NCBI RefSeq assembly: GCF_023100945.1
Contig: NZ_CP064689.1
Location: 1-64,000 of the forward strand
Reading direction: 5' to 3'
DNA length: 64,000 nucleotides
Origin: Bradyrhizobium sp. 200
Lineage (GTDB): Bacteria; Pseudomonadota; Alphaproteobacteria; Rhizobiales; Xanthobacteraceae
The notes under the pieces were generated by a model. It saw only the letters and a list, made by a program, of their open reading frames with translations. It was not told the DNA's origin and ran no database searches. Positions 42,135-50,235 of the stretch are shown piece by piece. Each line of letters starts with the position of its first letter. The stretch's first letter is position 1. The position numbers and the translations under genes were made by a program.

Positions 42135-43445
42135 TTAAGCTATCGTTAATGACTCGGCCATTGGCCGAGTCATCGGAACCACGTTCGAAGCTTCTTTCCC
42201 TGCCACGATACGGTCAATCTCGCGGGCGAGCGCCTCGAAGGCCATGACCTTTTCGGCCGCGTATGCGTGGCGGTCATAGACGCCATCAACGCCGCCGCTA
42301 ACGTGGTTGCTGCACGCCCGGCGGACTTCGAGCGGAATTTTAAGGCCCTGCATGATGCTGCGCGACGTGCGGCGCAGGTCGTGCAGAGTCCACGGCGCAA
42401 CGGCGTCGCCCGTGAGTTCGTCTAGCTGCGCCTTCAAATCGGAGAAGCCGCCTAGGGGCCGGTTGTGGTGACGGCCTTCGAACACGAACGGCGAATTGCT
42501 CGCCTTCAGCAACGGGTCAATTATCGCATTCAACTGCGCGGTGCGGTGCCAATCCATCGGAAGGCCGTTCTTCGTCCTGTCGCCTTCAACCGACCATAGC
42601 GTCTTGGACAGTTCGGCGCGGTCCATCCGGGCGGCTTCGTTGCGGCGGGACATGGTTAGAATCAGGGTCCGCACAAGCGCGCCAAAATTGCCTAGCTGAC
42701 CGCAGGCTAGCCATACGGCGCGCAATTCGTCATCCGACAAGACGCGCTCGCGCGACTTCGAACCTTCGGCCTCAATGCCCGCCGCCGGGTTCACGGTAAC
42801 CAGCGCATTGCGGTCCATCGTCCATTTGAAAAAATGCGTCAAGCGAGTCCGGCCCTTGCGTCTGGCATCTTTAAATGCCTTCAGCTTGTCTAGCAACGCG
42901 ACCACGTCCTGACGCGTGATCGAACTCACCGGGCGCAATCCCCAAACCGGCAACACTCGGCGAACGAAGAACGACCGATTCCCCTTGGCCGTCTCTTCGC
43001 CGATAGCCGGTTCTACTACGTTGCCGTCTTTGTCCTTCACGGCCGGGGTCACGTCAGGCTTTTCGTGGTCAACGGTTTCGTGGTCGATGTAGTCCCGGCC
43101 CCATGACAAATGGCCCCGATCATACGCCTTGAAGGCGGCTAGGACGCTGTTCGCCGGGGCGCGGGCTGTCGCCTTGTCGGCGGCCGGGTCGCGGCCTTCT
43201 AGGACGGCGGCACGGGCGGCGTTGGCGGCCTGCCGGGCGGCGTCCAGCGACACGGCCGGGAAGTCGCCTAGGGCCATCCTGCGGTCACGTCCGCCGACCA
43301 CGTAGCGGAACGCCCATGACTTGAAGCCGGACGACTGGATAATCAGGCGCAGGCCGGGCGCGAGCGCATCCCTGACCTCGCGCCGGGCGCTGGCGGGCTT
43401 CGCGGCTTTGACCTTGGCATCGGTCAGTTTGACGGCTGCGGACAT
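42135..43445 (-). CDS. int: Tyrosine-recombinase integrase (P4/DUF4102 type)
   Basis: Integrase of 436 residues. It has the DUF4102 arm-binding N-terminus (VRDALAPGLRLIIQSSGFKSWAFRYVVGGRDRRMALGDFPAVSLDAARQ), a core-binding domain (about 110-210) and a catalytic domain with the Arg in LTMSRRNEAARM near 262, the HxxR motif LHDLRRTSRS near 350, a following H (CSNHVSGGVDGVYDRH) and the nucleophilic Tyr around 390. It sits 160 bp from the right repeat and reads away from it. Such enzymes recombine at tRNA 3' ends, matching the insertion seen here. Confidence 0.94.
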   Translation of the reverse strand: MSAAVKLTDAKVKAAKPASARREVRDALAPGLRLIIQSSGFKSWAFRYVVGGRDRRMALGDFPAVSLDAARQAANAARAAVLEGRDPAADKATARAPANSVLAAFKAYDRGHLSWGRDYIDHETVDHEKPDVTPAVKDKDGNVVEPAIGEETAKGNRSFFVRRVLPVWGLRPVSSITRQDVVALLDKLKAFKDARRKGRTRLTHFFKWTMDRNALVTVNPAAGIEAEGSKSRERVLSDDELRAVWLACGQLGNFGALVRTLILTMSRRNEAARMDRAELSKTLWSVEGDRTKNGLPMDWHRTAQLNAIIDPLLKASNSPFVFEGRHHNRPLGGFSDLKAQLDELTGDAVAPWTLHDLRRTSRSIMQGLKIPLEVRRACSNHVSGGVDGVYDRHAYAAEKVMAFEALAREIDRIVAGKEASNVVPMTRPMAESLTIA

Positions 43446-43605
43446 TGCGGAACCTCTCGGGGACGTTTGGGGACGTTTTTCGGGGGCGTTTTAAGCGTTG
43501 GCATATGTTAGACAGGAAGCCCCGCAAAACCGCAATTCCGTAGTGTTTTCAAGGTTAAAGCACGCTAATGGCGTTGGCAAATGTGGGCATATGAGGGACC
43601 GCCTG

Positions 43606-43660
43606 ACGACCTTGCCAAGGTCGGGGTCGAGGGTTCGAGCCCCTTCGCCCGCTCCAATTT
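43606..43660 (+). repeat. Right attachment site (attR), partial tRNA-Gly duplicate
   Basis: Exact 55-bp copy of 29238-29292: from the anticodon stem to just after the encoded CCA. The D arm and acceptor 5' strand are missing, so it cannot encode a functional tRNA. Beyond it the sequence is host DNA with the native tRNA terminator. Confidence 0.95.
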
Positions 43661-43690
43661 TCTTCCATGGCAAATCACTGGACCATCGAC

Positions 43691-43721
43691 AGGCCGCCTT
43701 TGGGCGGCCTTGTCGTTTTTT
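43691..43721 (+). terminator. Native tRNA-Gly terminator, displaced by the element
   Basis: Stem AGGCCGCC-TTTG-GGCGGCCT (43691-43710) followed by TGTCGTTTTTT (six T at 43716-43721). It lies 31 bp after the right repeat, as a terminator would lie after an uninterrupted tRNA-Gly. Confidence 0.8.
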
Positions 43722-43823
43722 GGTCCGCCGGTGTGATCCAGCTCTCTTTTCGTTCGAGGGGAGCGTGCAATGCTCTGAGACCAGAGATTGTAGGATCGTC
43801 TCATCACTCGGCGGGGCAATTTC

Positions 43824-46085
43824 ATGGGCCGAAACATCGTTTTGCTGTCCGACGGTACCGGCAATTCCGCGGCCAAGGTCTGGCGCACGAACGTCTGGCG
43901 CACCTTTGAAGCGCTGGATCTTTCTGGAAACGATCAGGTCGCCTTCTACGACGATGGCGTCGGCACTTCGTCATTCAAGCCATGGGCGATCCTTGGGGGC
44001 GCGTTCGGCTTTGGCCTGCAACGGAACGTCGTCGACATCTACAAATTTGCATGCCGCAACTACAAGGACGAAAGCGACAACCTCTACGGCTTCGGCTTCA
44101 GCCGCGGCGCATTTACGATCCGCGTCGTCATCGGCCTGATTCTCAATCAAGGGCTGGTGTCCGCCGACAACGAAAGCGAGCTCGACAAGAAGGCCATCGC
44201 GGCCTATCGGCAATACCGCGCCGAGCGCTACCATACCCAGTTGCCCTGGCATCCCGAGGACTGGTACAGGGCCATTCGCAACTTCCTCTTCCCGATCAAA
44301 TACGACAAGCGCGACAATCGCGCGGTTAAACACATCCGCTTCGTGGGGGTGTGGGATACGGTGGCCGCCTATGGCCTGCCGATGGACGAGATGACGCGAG
44401 GGGTCAGCCGGTGGATCGTTCCGCTCGAACTTCCCAATCATACGCTCAATCGCAAATGCGTCATGCGCGCATGCCAGGCGCTTGCGCTCGACGAAGAACG
44501 AACCACGTTTCATCCCGAACTGTGGGATGAAAAAGTCGTTCCGCCATCGGAATTCGATCCAAGCCAGAAACGCAGCATTGCCGATGAGCAAATCAGCCAG
44601 GTCTGGTTCGCAGGTGTGCATTCCAACGTAGGCGGTGGATACCCGGACGATGCGCTGGCCTACATTCCGTTAGTCTGGATGCTCAACGAAGCGCGGCGCT
44701 GCGGTCTGAAATTCAAATCCGAAACCAGCGATCCGCCCGGCTATCCGGATGCGTTCAAGAACGCCATTTCGCGCGCGGACAAGGATGGGCGAATCTACAA
44801 TCCGCGGGCGGGCCTCGGTGCCTATTACCGTTACGGTCCACGAAAGCTCGTGCAACTTTGCAATTACCGATACTCGAAAAAGGAAGACGACGAAGTCGCG
44901 ATCGAACGTCCGAAGATCCACGAAAGCGTCTTCAGGCGAATCCGGAACCATGCGCACGCCTATGCGCCCATCGGCCTGCCTGCCGTCTACGACATCGTGA
45001 AGGCCGACGGTGAGATCGTCACACCAGATCAATTTGGGTGCGAGACCATCGATGCGGCCAAAAAGCGTGCGGATGCACAGGAGCACATCTGGAACGAAAT
45101 CTGGAAACGACGCGTCGTCTATTTCGCTACCGTCGGCGCCACCGCCTGGTTGCTGGCGTTTCCATTGATCAGCGGCGCCACGCGCTCCGACGAATTCACG
45201 AGCCCGATCCGATGGGTCTCGGACATCATTCGCTTCGTCGGGGCGTTTTTGCCGGGCTTCGCGTCCACATGGGTCGACGGCTATGCCCGCGCGCCGTTTT
45301 CCTTCCTGCTGCTTGCTGGCCTGGTCGCGTTCTTCAACCTGTGGGGAATGCGAATAGCATCCCGCATCGACGATCGCATGGGAGCGATCTGGCGAAAAAC
45401 TCCTTCTGCGCCGTCGGGCTTGCCCGATGATTTTGTCTACCGGCTTCGCAGCAGCAAGTTCTACATTGCGTTGCATGAGGGGATGAAGCGCCGATGGGCG
45501 CCGGCCTTCTTTGCCCTGTTGTTCGTCTACATCGGGTTGGCCCTCGTCAACCGCCTGCTCTACAACGTCCAGGACGTTGCCGGTCTTACCTGCACGCCGA
45601 GCGCGGAAACGAAAGGTCTCGCCAGGCAGGAGAGTGCGCAGCCCGTCGAATTCAAGACATCGGACCCGTGCAAGCCGACGGGCATTCATCTCGATGGCGG
45701 CGGAGCCAGATATTTGGTGAAGGTCGAGCCGGTGCCATCCGAGACCTGGCACGATGCCGGCATCAAAGTCCAGTTCGGCGGCTTCTCACCCACCGACCAG
45801 CCGACATGGAATCAGCGAATCCTGCTCGGGCTCGGAGTGCCGCTGCGCCGCGAATTGACCAAGGACTGGTTCCGGATCGTTCTGCGCTATGGCGACATCG
45901 GCGGGGAGGAGGCTTTTCTCGATCCTGATCCCACTGATTCCGTGATCGAAGCCACTATCAAGCCAACCCGCGAAGGCGAACTGTTCATCTTCGTCAATGA
46001 TTCCGTACTCGGCATTCCCGGGTTCTATGATCTCTTTTATCGAAACAACAGAGGCGCGGCGAAGCTGACGGTGCAGCGGAAATAG
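43824..46085 (+). CDS. DUF2235-domain membrane hydrolase
   Basis: Protein of 753 residues. The first 340 residues form a DUF2235 alpha/beta-hydrolase domain: NIVLLSDGTGNS, FYDDGVGT, YGFGFSRGAFTIR with nucleophile Ser about 93, and FAGVHSNVGGGYPDDALAYIPLVWM with the Asp and His of the triad. Three to four hydrophobic segments follow (about 432-448, 485-512, 560-580), then an extracytoplasmic beta-rich C-terminal domain. Some DUF2235 proteins are type VI phospholipase effectors, but no secretion genes are nearby, so function is uncertain. Confidence 0.82.
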   Translation: MGRNIVLLSDGTGNSAAKVWRTNVWRTFEALDLSGNDQVAFYDDGVGTSSFKPWAILGGAFGFGLQRNVVDIYKFACRNYKDESDNLYGFGFSRGAFTIRVVIGLILNQGLVSADNESELDKKAIAAYRQYRAERYHTQLPWHPEDWYRAIRNFLFPIKYDKRDNRAVKHIRFVGVWDTVAAYGLPMDEMTRGVSRWIVPLELPNHTLNRKCVMRACQALALDEERTTFHPELWDEKVVPPSEFDPSQKRSIADEQISQVWFAGVHSNVGGGYPDDALAYIPLVWMLNEARRCGLKFKSETSDPPGYPDAFKNAISRADKDGRIYNPRAGLGAYYRYGPRKLVQLCNYRYSKKEDDEVAIERPKIHESVFRRIRNHAHAYAPIGLPAVYDIVKADGEIVTPDQFGCETIDAAKKRADAQEHIWNEIWKRRVVYFATVGATAWLLAFPLISGATRSDEFTSPIRWVSDIIRFVGAFLPGFASTWVDGYARAPFSFLLLAGLVAFFNLWGMRIASRIDDRMGAIWRKTPSAPSGLPDDFVYRLRSSKFYIALHEGMKRRWAPAFFALLFVYIGLALVNRLLYNVQDVAGLTCTPSAETKGLARQESAQPVEFKTSDPCKPTGIHLDGGGARYLVKVEPVPSETWHDAGIKVQFGGFSPTDQPTWNQRILLGLGVPLRRELTKDWFRIVLRYGDIGGEEAFLDPDPTDSVIEATIKPTREGELFIFVNDSVLGIPGFYDLFYRNNRGAAKLTVQRK

Positions 46086-46461
46086 GGCGATCAGACCGGG
46101 TGCAAGCCGGTGCTATCTCGGAATTAGTCCGCACCATAGCGATTGCTGAGCCTGTCCCACCGGGCACGAACACGCGCACAAGCGGCCTCTGCTGTGGAAG
46201 CCCGCCCACCTTTGACAGCTTTCGCTCCCAACGAATATTGCGGTGCAACGGCCGCAACTGCAAACGCGGATCGAACGCGGCTGGTTATCAATCCGTCTCA
46301 CAATTTGCATTGATAGCGCGGAGCCGCGCGGCGTACGCTTCTGTCCCGCGCCGGATGTGCTACCATTTTCCGGTCTGTTTCTCTTCACCAGACCAATTCG
46401 TCTCTCGAACGTTTCAAATAATAACAGGCGCAGCCGCCAGGCTGCATAGGGGAGTGACGCG
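46086..46461. other. Intergenic region upstream of the sorbosone-dehydrogenase-like gene
   Basis: No gene supported on either strand. It ends in a good ribosome site (AGGGGAG seven bases before the ATG at 46462) and must contain that gene's promoter; no distinct operator was identified. Confidence 0.5.
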
Positions 46462-47721
46462 ATGAAATCGGCTTTCAATCGATCTATTCTTGCGCTCGCA
46501 GCCATCCTCGTTGTCGCGGGGGCCGGCCAGGCCAGCGCGCAACAGAAGCCACTGAAAAAATACGAATCCGGCACCAAGGACTTCTGGACCAACCCGCCGC
46601 CGGACTGGTTCCTCGGCGACGAGACCGAGGCCCAAAAGGGTCAGGCGCCGCCATCCGGCCCGCCGACCGGCGCCTCAGACGCTGAACTTGCGGCAATGAT
46701 GAAGAAGATCAAGCTGCCGACGGGTTTCAGTATCGAAGTCTACGCCTCCAACGTGCTGGAGGCGCGGCAGATGGCCTGGGGCGACAAGGGCACGCTGTTT
46801 GTCGGCTCCTTCAGCCTCGGCAATGTCTATGCGATCAAGGACAATGGCGGAAAGAGGGAGGTCAAGACCGTCCTCAAAGGCCTCAACATGCCGACCGGCC
46901 TCGCCTTTCTCGATGGCGCGCTCTACGTCGTCGCGATCAACAAGCTGATCAAATACGAAAACGCCGAGGCCAATCTCGACAATCTCGGCGCCGGCAAAGT
47001 GGTGTATGACGACATGCCGTCCTACGTCGCGCATGGCTGGAAATACATCGCCGTCGACAAGGATGGCTGGTTCTATATGCCGTTCGGACCTCCCTTCAAC
47101 ATCGGCCTCCCGCCCACCAGCCTCTCGCAGGTCCGCCGCGTCGATCCCAAGACCGGCAATGCCGAGATCTGGGCGCTCGGCGTCCGCAACAGCGTCGGCG
47201 GCGACGTCGATCCACGCTCGGGGCGATACTGGTTCACGGAGAACGCGCGCGACTGGATCAGTGACGACATGCCGAGCGACAAGCTCAACATGATCTCCAA
47301 GATCGGCGAGCATTTCGGCTATCCCTACTGCCACCAGGGCGATATGCCGGACCCGAAATTCGCGATGGGCCACAAGTGCTCGGAATTCACGCCGCCCGTG
47401 GTCAATCTGGGCGCACACGTCGCGCCGCTCGGCATGAAGTTCTATACCGGCGATCAATTTCCGCCTGAGTACAAGAACAACATCCTGATCGCCGAGCACG
47501 GCTCCTGGAACCGCTACAAGTACCAGGGCGCCCGCATCAAGCGCGTGATCGTCGATGCCGACGGCAAGAACGCCAAGTCGGAGATCTTTGCCTCCGGCTG
47601 GCTCGAGGGTGATACGGGCTATCTCGGCCGTCCGAACGACATCATCCTAGCCAAGGATGGTTCGATTCTGGTGGCCGACGACTGGGCCGGCGCCATCTAT
47701 CGCATCAGCTACAAGAAGTAG
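46462..47721 (+). CDS. Periplasmic sorbosone dehydrogenase-like (PQQ-type beta-propeller) protein
   Basis: Protein of 419 residues with a cleavable signal (LALAAILVVAGAGQASA, cut near 27). The rest is a six-bladed beta-propeller of the GDH-B/L-sorbosone dehydrogenase family: TGFSIEVYASNVLEARQMAWGDKGTLFVG, MPTGLAFLDGALYVV, GVRNSVGGDVDPRSGRYWFTENARDWISDDMPSDKLNMI and NILIAEHGSWNRYKYQGARIKRV. Members oxidise sugars or aldehydes using PQQ. A dihaem cytochrome c follows as a likely electron acceptor. Confidence 0.85.
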   Translation: MKSAFNRSILALAAILVVAGAGQASAQQKPLKKYESGTKDFWTNPPPDWFLGDETEAQKGQAPPSGPPTGASDAELAAMMKKIKLPTGFSIEVYASNVLEARQMAWGDKGTLFVGSFSLGNVYAIKDNGGKREVKTVLKGLNMPTGLAFLDGALYVVAINKLIKYENAEANLDNLGAGKVVYDDMPSYVAHGWKYIAVDKDGWFYMPFGPPFNIGLPPTSLSQVRRVDPKTGNAEIWALGVRNSVGGDVDPRSGRYWFTENARDWISDDMPSDKLNMISKIGEHFGYPYCHQGDMPDPKFAMGHKCSEFTPPVVNLGAHVAPLGMKFYTGDQFPPEYKNNILIAEHGSWNRYKYQGARIKRVIVDADGKNAKSEIFASGWLEGDTGYLGRPNDIILAKDGSILVADDWAGAIYRISYKK

Positions 47722-47733
47722 GACGTCAACGAT

Positions 47734-47780
47734 AGGGGCTGCGGTTACCCGGGAACGGGTGGCCGCAGCCCCTGTTGTTT
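47734..47780 (+). terminator. Terminator between the dehydrogenase and cytochrome genes
   Basis: Perfect 11-bp stem AGGGGCTGCGG (47734-47744) with CCGCAGCCCCT (47763-47773), followed by GTTGTTTG. The U-run is short, so it may attenuate rather than fully stop transcription into the cytochrome gene. Confidence 0.6.
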
Positions 47781-47802
47781 GGGGGGCTGCAGAGGAGTTC
47801 AC

Positions 47803-48387
47803 ATGCGAAATGCACTGGTCGGGATCGTGCTGGCGTCGTCAATCGCCTGCGGTTCGGCTGTTCGCGCCGCCGACATCGCGGCCGGCAAGGAGAAGGCCGA
47901 GCTGTGCGTCGGTTGCCATGGTGAGGGCGGCATTTCGCAGATCGAGAACACCCCCTCGCTTGCAGCCCAGCCCGATCTCTTTATTCAATGGCAGCTCGTT
48001 TTTTTTCGCGCCGGCACCCGCAAGAACGAGCAGATGCAGCCGGTCGTGGAGCAGCTCAACAATGAAGACATCCGCAACCTCGGCGCCTACTACGCATCGC
48101 TTCCGCCGCCGACGGCGCCCAAGCCCGACGATGATCCGGACCTTTCAAGGAAGGGCGCGCAGGCGGCCGTCGGCCGGCGCTGCGCTTCATGCCACATGGA
48201 TAACTACGCCGGCACCAAGGCGGTCGCCCGCGTCGCCGGTCAGCGCGAGGAATATCTCGTGAAGGCGCTGCGGGATTACAAATCGGGCGTGCGGGCCGGC
48301 GGTGCCATGGCGGCGATGGCGGATGTGGCCTTCCCCCTCAGCGAGGAAGAGATCGAGGCGCTCGCGCATTATCTCGCGCATCTCTAG
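47803..48387 (+). CDS. Periplasmic dihaem cytochrome c
   Basis: Protein of 194 residues with a signal peptide (residues 1-23) and two c-type haem sites: CVGCH at 35-39 and CASCH at 127-131, each in a separate cytochrome c fold like cytochrome c4/class I dihaem proteins. ATG 47803 follows AGAGGAG. It probably takes electrons from the preceding propeller dehydrogenase and passes them to a terminal oxidase. Confidence 0.9.
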   Translation: MRNALVGIVLASSIACGSAVRAADIAAGKEKAELCVGCHGEGGISQIENTPSLAAQPDLFIQWQLVFFRAGTRKNEQMQPVVEQLNNEDIRNLGAYYASLPPPTAPKPDDDPDLSRKGAQAAVGRRCASCHMDNYAGTKAVARVAGQREEYLVKALRDYKSGVRAGGAMAAMADVAFPLSEEEIEALAHYLAHL

Positions 48388-48394
48388 AGGTGAC

Positions 48395-48482
48395 GTAGCC
48401 CGGGTGAAGCGAAGCGCAACCCGGGATAATTTTACCAGCTCGAACGAATGTCCCGGATTACGCTGCGCTTCATCCGGGCTAC
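48395..48482. repeat. Palindromic repeat (GTAGCCCGGATG family), copy 2
   Basis: Starts GTAGCCCGGGTGAAGCGAAGCG and ends CTTCATCCGGGCTAC, with an unrelated centre. It lies between convergent genes. Confidence 0.85.
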
Positions 48483-48489
48483 GGGTCAA

Positions 48490-49410
48490 CTAACCCCGCT
48501 GCTTCTCATACGCCTTGAGATGGGTGTAGGCGATGCGCAGCTTCGGCACCGGGATCTTGGCGGCATCGGCGCGCGCGACGAGATCGCCGATCACGTGATC
48601 CGCTTCCACGGGCAGGCCGGCCTTGATGTCGCGGAACATCGAGGCGGTCATCGGCGAGCCTTCGGTCGTTAGCAAGCCGCTGGTGCGCTGGAAGAACGGA
48701 CCGGTCGGCTCATGGCCCGACGCCTTTGCAATCGCGCTGCATTCGTCGAGCATGCCGAGCAGGAAATCCTTGCCGCCGGTGGCGGCCAGGATGTTGCCCA
48801 CCGAAGTGCGCATCAGGCTGGTCGACGCCGCCAGCGAAGCGAGGAAAACCCACTTCTCCCACATGTCCTGCATGATGTGCTCGCTGGCCACCGCGCCGAA
48901 CTTGCCGCTCTCAAACACTTTCGCAATCGCGCGCACCCGCTCCGACATCGAGCCATCGCGTTCGCCGAAATTGAGCGACTGCATCGGTGCGAGCTGGACC
49001 ACCTCGCGGGCTTCGTTGAGCGTCACCGCGATCGCGCAGAGGCCGCCGAGCACTCGGTCGGCTCCGAACTTCCTGTCCAGCACGTCGAGGTGCAGCATGC
49101 CGTTGAGCAACGGGATGATCGCGGTCTGCGGCCCGACCGCAGGCGCAAAGGACTTGATTGCGTCTTCCAGGTCGAACGCCTTGCAGCTCAGCAGCACGAC
49201 GTCGAATTTCTCAGCGAGCTTGTCGGCCTGCACTGTGGGCGGGCTCTTGAGCGTCACGTCGCCGGCGGGACTCTTGATGACGAGGCCTGCGCTCGCGAGT
49301 TCGGAAGCGCGTTTCGGCCGGACCAGGAATGTCACGTCGCTATCTGCCTGAAGCAACCTGCCACCGAAATAGCCGCCGATGGCGCCGGCACCGACCACGA
49401 GAATGCGCAT
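48490..49410 (-). CDS. 2-dehydropantoate 2-reductase family protein (PanE/ApbA-like)
   Basis: NADPH-dependent ketopantoate-reductase-like protein of 306 residues. The Rossmann motif GAGAIGGYFGGRL is at about 7-19; LLSCKAFDLEDA, PLLNGMLHLDVL and the catalytic region WEKWVFLASLAASTSLMR match the family. In coenzyme A biosynthesis PanE makes pantoate, but several paralogues exist in this genus, so pathway assignment is uncertain. Confidence 0.85.
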   Translation of the reverse strand: MRILVVGAGAIGGYFGGRLLQADSDVTFLVRPKRASELASAGLVIKSPAGDVTLKSPPTVQADKLAEKFDVVLLSCKAFDLEDAIKSFAPAVGPQTAIIPLLNGMLHLDVLDRKFGADRVLGGLCAIAVTLNEAREVVQLAPMQSLNFGERDGSMSERVRAIAKVFESGKFGAVASEHIMQDMWEKWVFLASLAASTSLMRTSVGNILAATGGKDFLLGMLDECSAIAKASGHEPTGPFFQRTSGLLTTEGSPMTASMFRDIKAGLPVEADHVIGDLVARADAAKIPVPKLRIAYTHLKAYEKQRG

Positions 49411-49438
49411 GGAGAATTCCTTGTTGCTGCCTGACAGG

Positions 49439-49533
49439 TGGATAGGCGAATGGCGAATAGGGAGTAGCGAATAGGGAGAAAAATGACGATTGGCGAGTAA
49501 ACTACTCGCTACTCGCCATTCGCTATTCGCCCT
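49439..49533. repeat. Short tandem and inverted GCGAATA repeats
   Basis: The unit GCGAATR/GCGAGTA recurs many times: GATAGGCGAATGGCGAATAGGGAGTAGCGAATAGGG on the left and ACTCGCTACTCGCCATTCGCTATTCGCCC on the right, in inverted orientation. It forms an imperfect hairpin between a reductase gene and an isomerase-like gene. It looks like a variable-number or slippage-generated array. Confidence 0.75.
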
Positions 49534-50134
49534 TCCCTAGAACCATTTCCTCGACTTCGCGAAGTTGCTCCTTGCCGAAAAACATTTCCTTGCCGACGAA
49601 GAAGGTCGGCGAGCCGAACGCGCCGCGCTCGACGGCGGATTGGGTGTTCTCGATCAATTTGGCCTTGACGTCGGCGTCCTGCGAGCGCGCCAGCAGTTTT
49701 GCGGCATCGAGGCCGGACGAGGCCAGCGCCTTGGCCGCCACTTCAGGGTCATCCATCTTCTTCGGCTCGACCCACATGTGATGGAAGGCCGCCTCTACAT
49801 ATTTCTCAAACACGTCTTCGAGCTGGGCCGCGACCGCCGCGCGCATCAGGTTCAGCGTGTTGACCGGGAAAAATGGATTCCAGACATAGGGCTTGACCCC
49901 AAACCGCTTTACGAAGCGTTCGGTCTCCAGCGCGTGAAATTCGCGCTTGTTCTTGATGCCGGCAAGCGTTTCGGCGGGCGACTTGTTGTTGGTGGCCTTG
50001 AAGATGCCGCCAAGCAGAACCGGCACATATTCGAATTTCACGCCGGTGCGCTTTTCGATCGCCGGTATAGCCTCGTGGCTCAGGAAGGCGTTGGGGCTGC
50101 CGAAATCGAACAGGAATTGCGGATTTGAACTCAC
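49523..50134 (-). CDS. 2-hydroxychromene-2-carboxylate isomerase-like (DsbA/GST-kappa) protein
   Basis: Thioredoxin-fold protein of 203 residues: QFLFDFGSPNAFLSHEAIPAI at the N-terminus with the glutathione-activating Ser about 13, VPVLLGGIFKATNN, and the C-terminal RGAFGSPTFFVGKEMFFGKEQL typical of NahD/GST-kappa enzymes. They isomerise naphthalene-pathway intermediates or act in glutathione-dependent detoxification. No other aromatic degradation genes are seen nearby. Confidence 0.87.
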   Translation of the reverse strand: MSSNPQFLFDFGSPNAFLSHEAIPAIEKRTGVKFEYVPVLLGGIFKATNNKSPAETLAGIKNKREFHALETERFVKRFGVKPYVWNPFFPVNTLNLMRAAVAAQLEDVFEKYVEAAFHHMWVEPKKMDDPEVAAKALASSGLDAAKLLARSQDADVKAKLIENTQSAVERGAFGSPTFFVGKEMFFGKEQLREVEEMVLGKGE

Positions 50135-50235
50135 GGCAGTCTCCCTGGATGCTTTGGCGCATTGTGGCGCAAGGCGTAAAACGCGTCTAGAATTTTATGA
50201 TGTTCATAATATTGTGGAGCATGTCCCTGGCCAGC

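Noticed and set aside
43606..43660. Second tRNA-Gly gene
   Set aside because: Only the anticodon stem onward is present; the acceptor 5' strand and D arm are missing, so it is an attachment-site copy.
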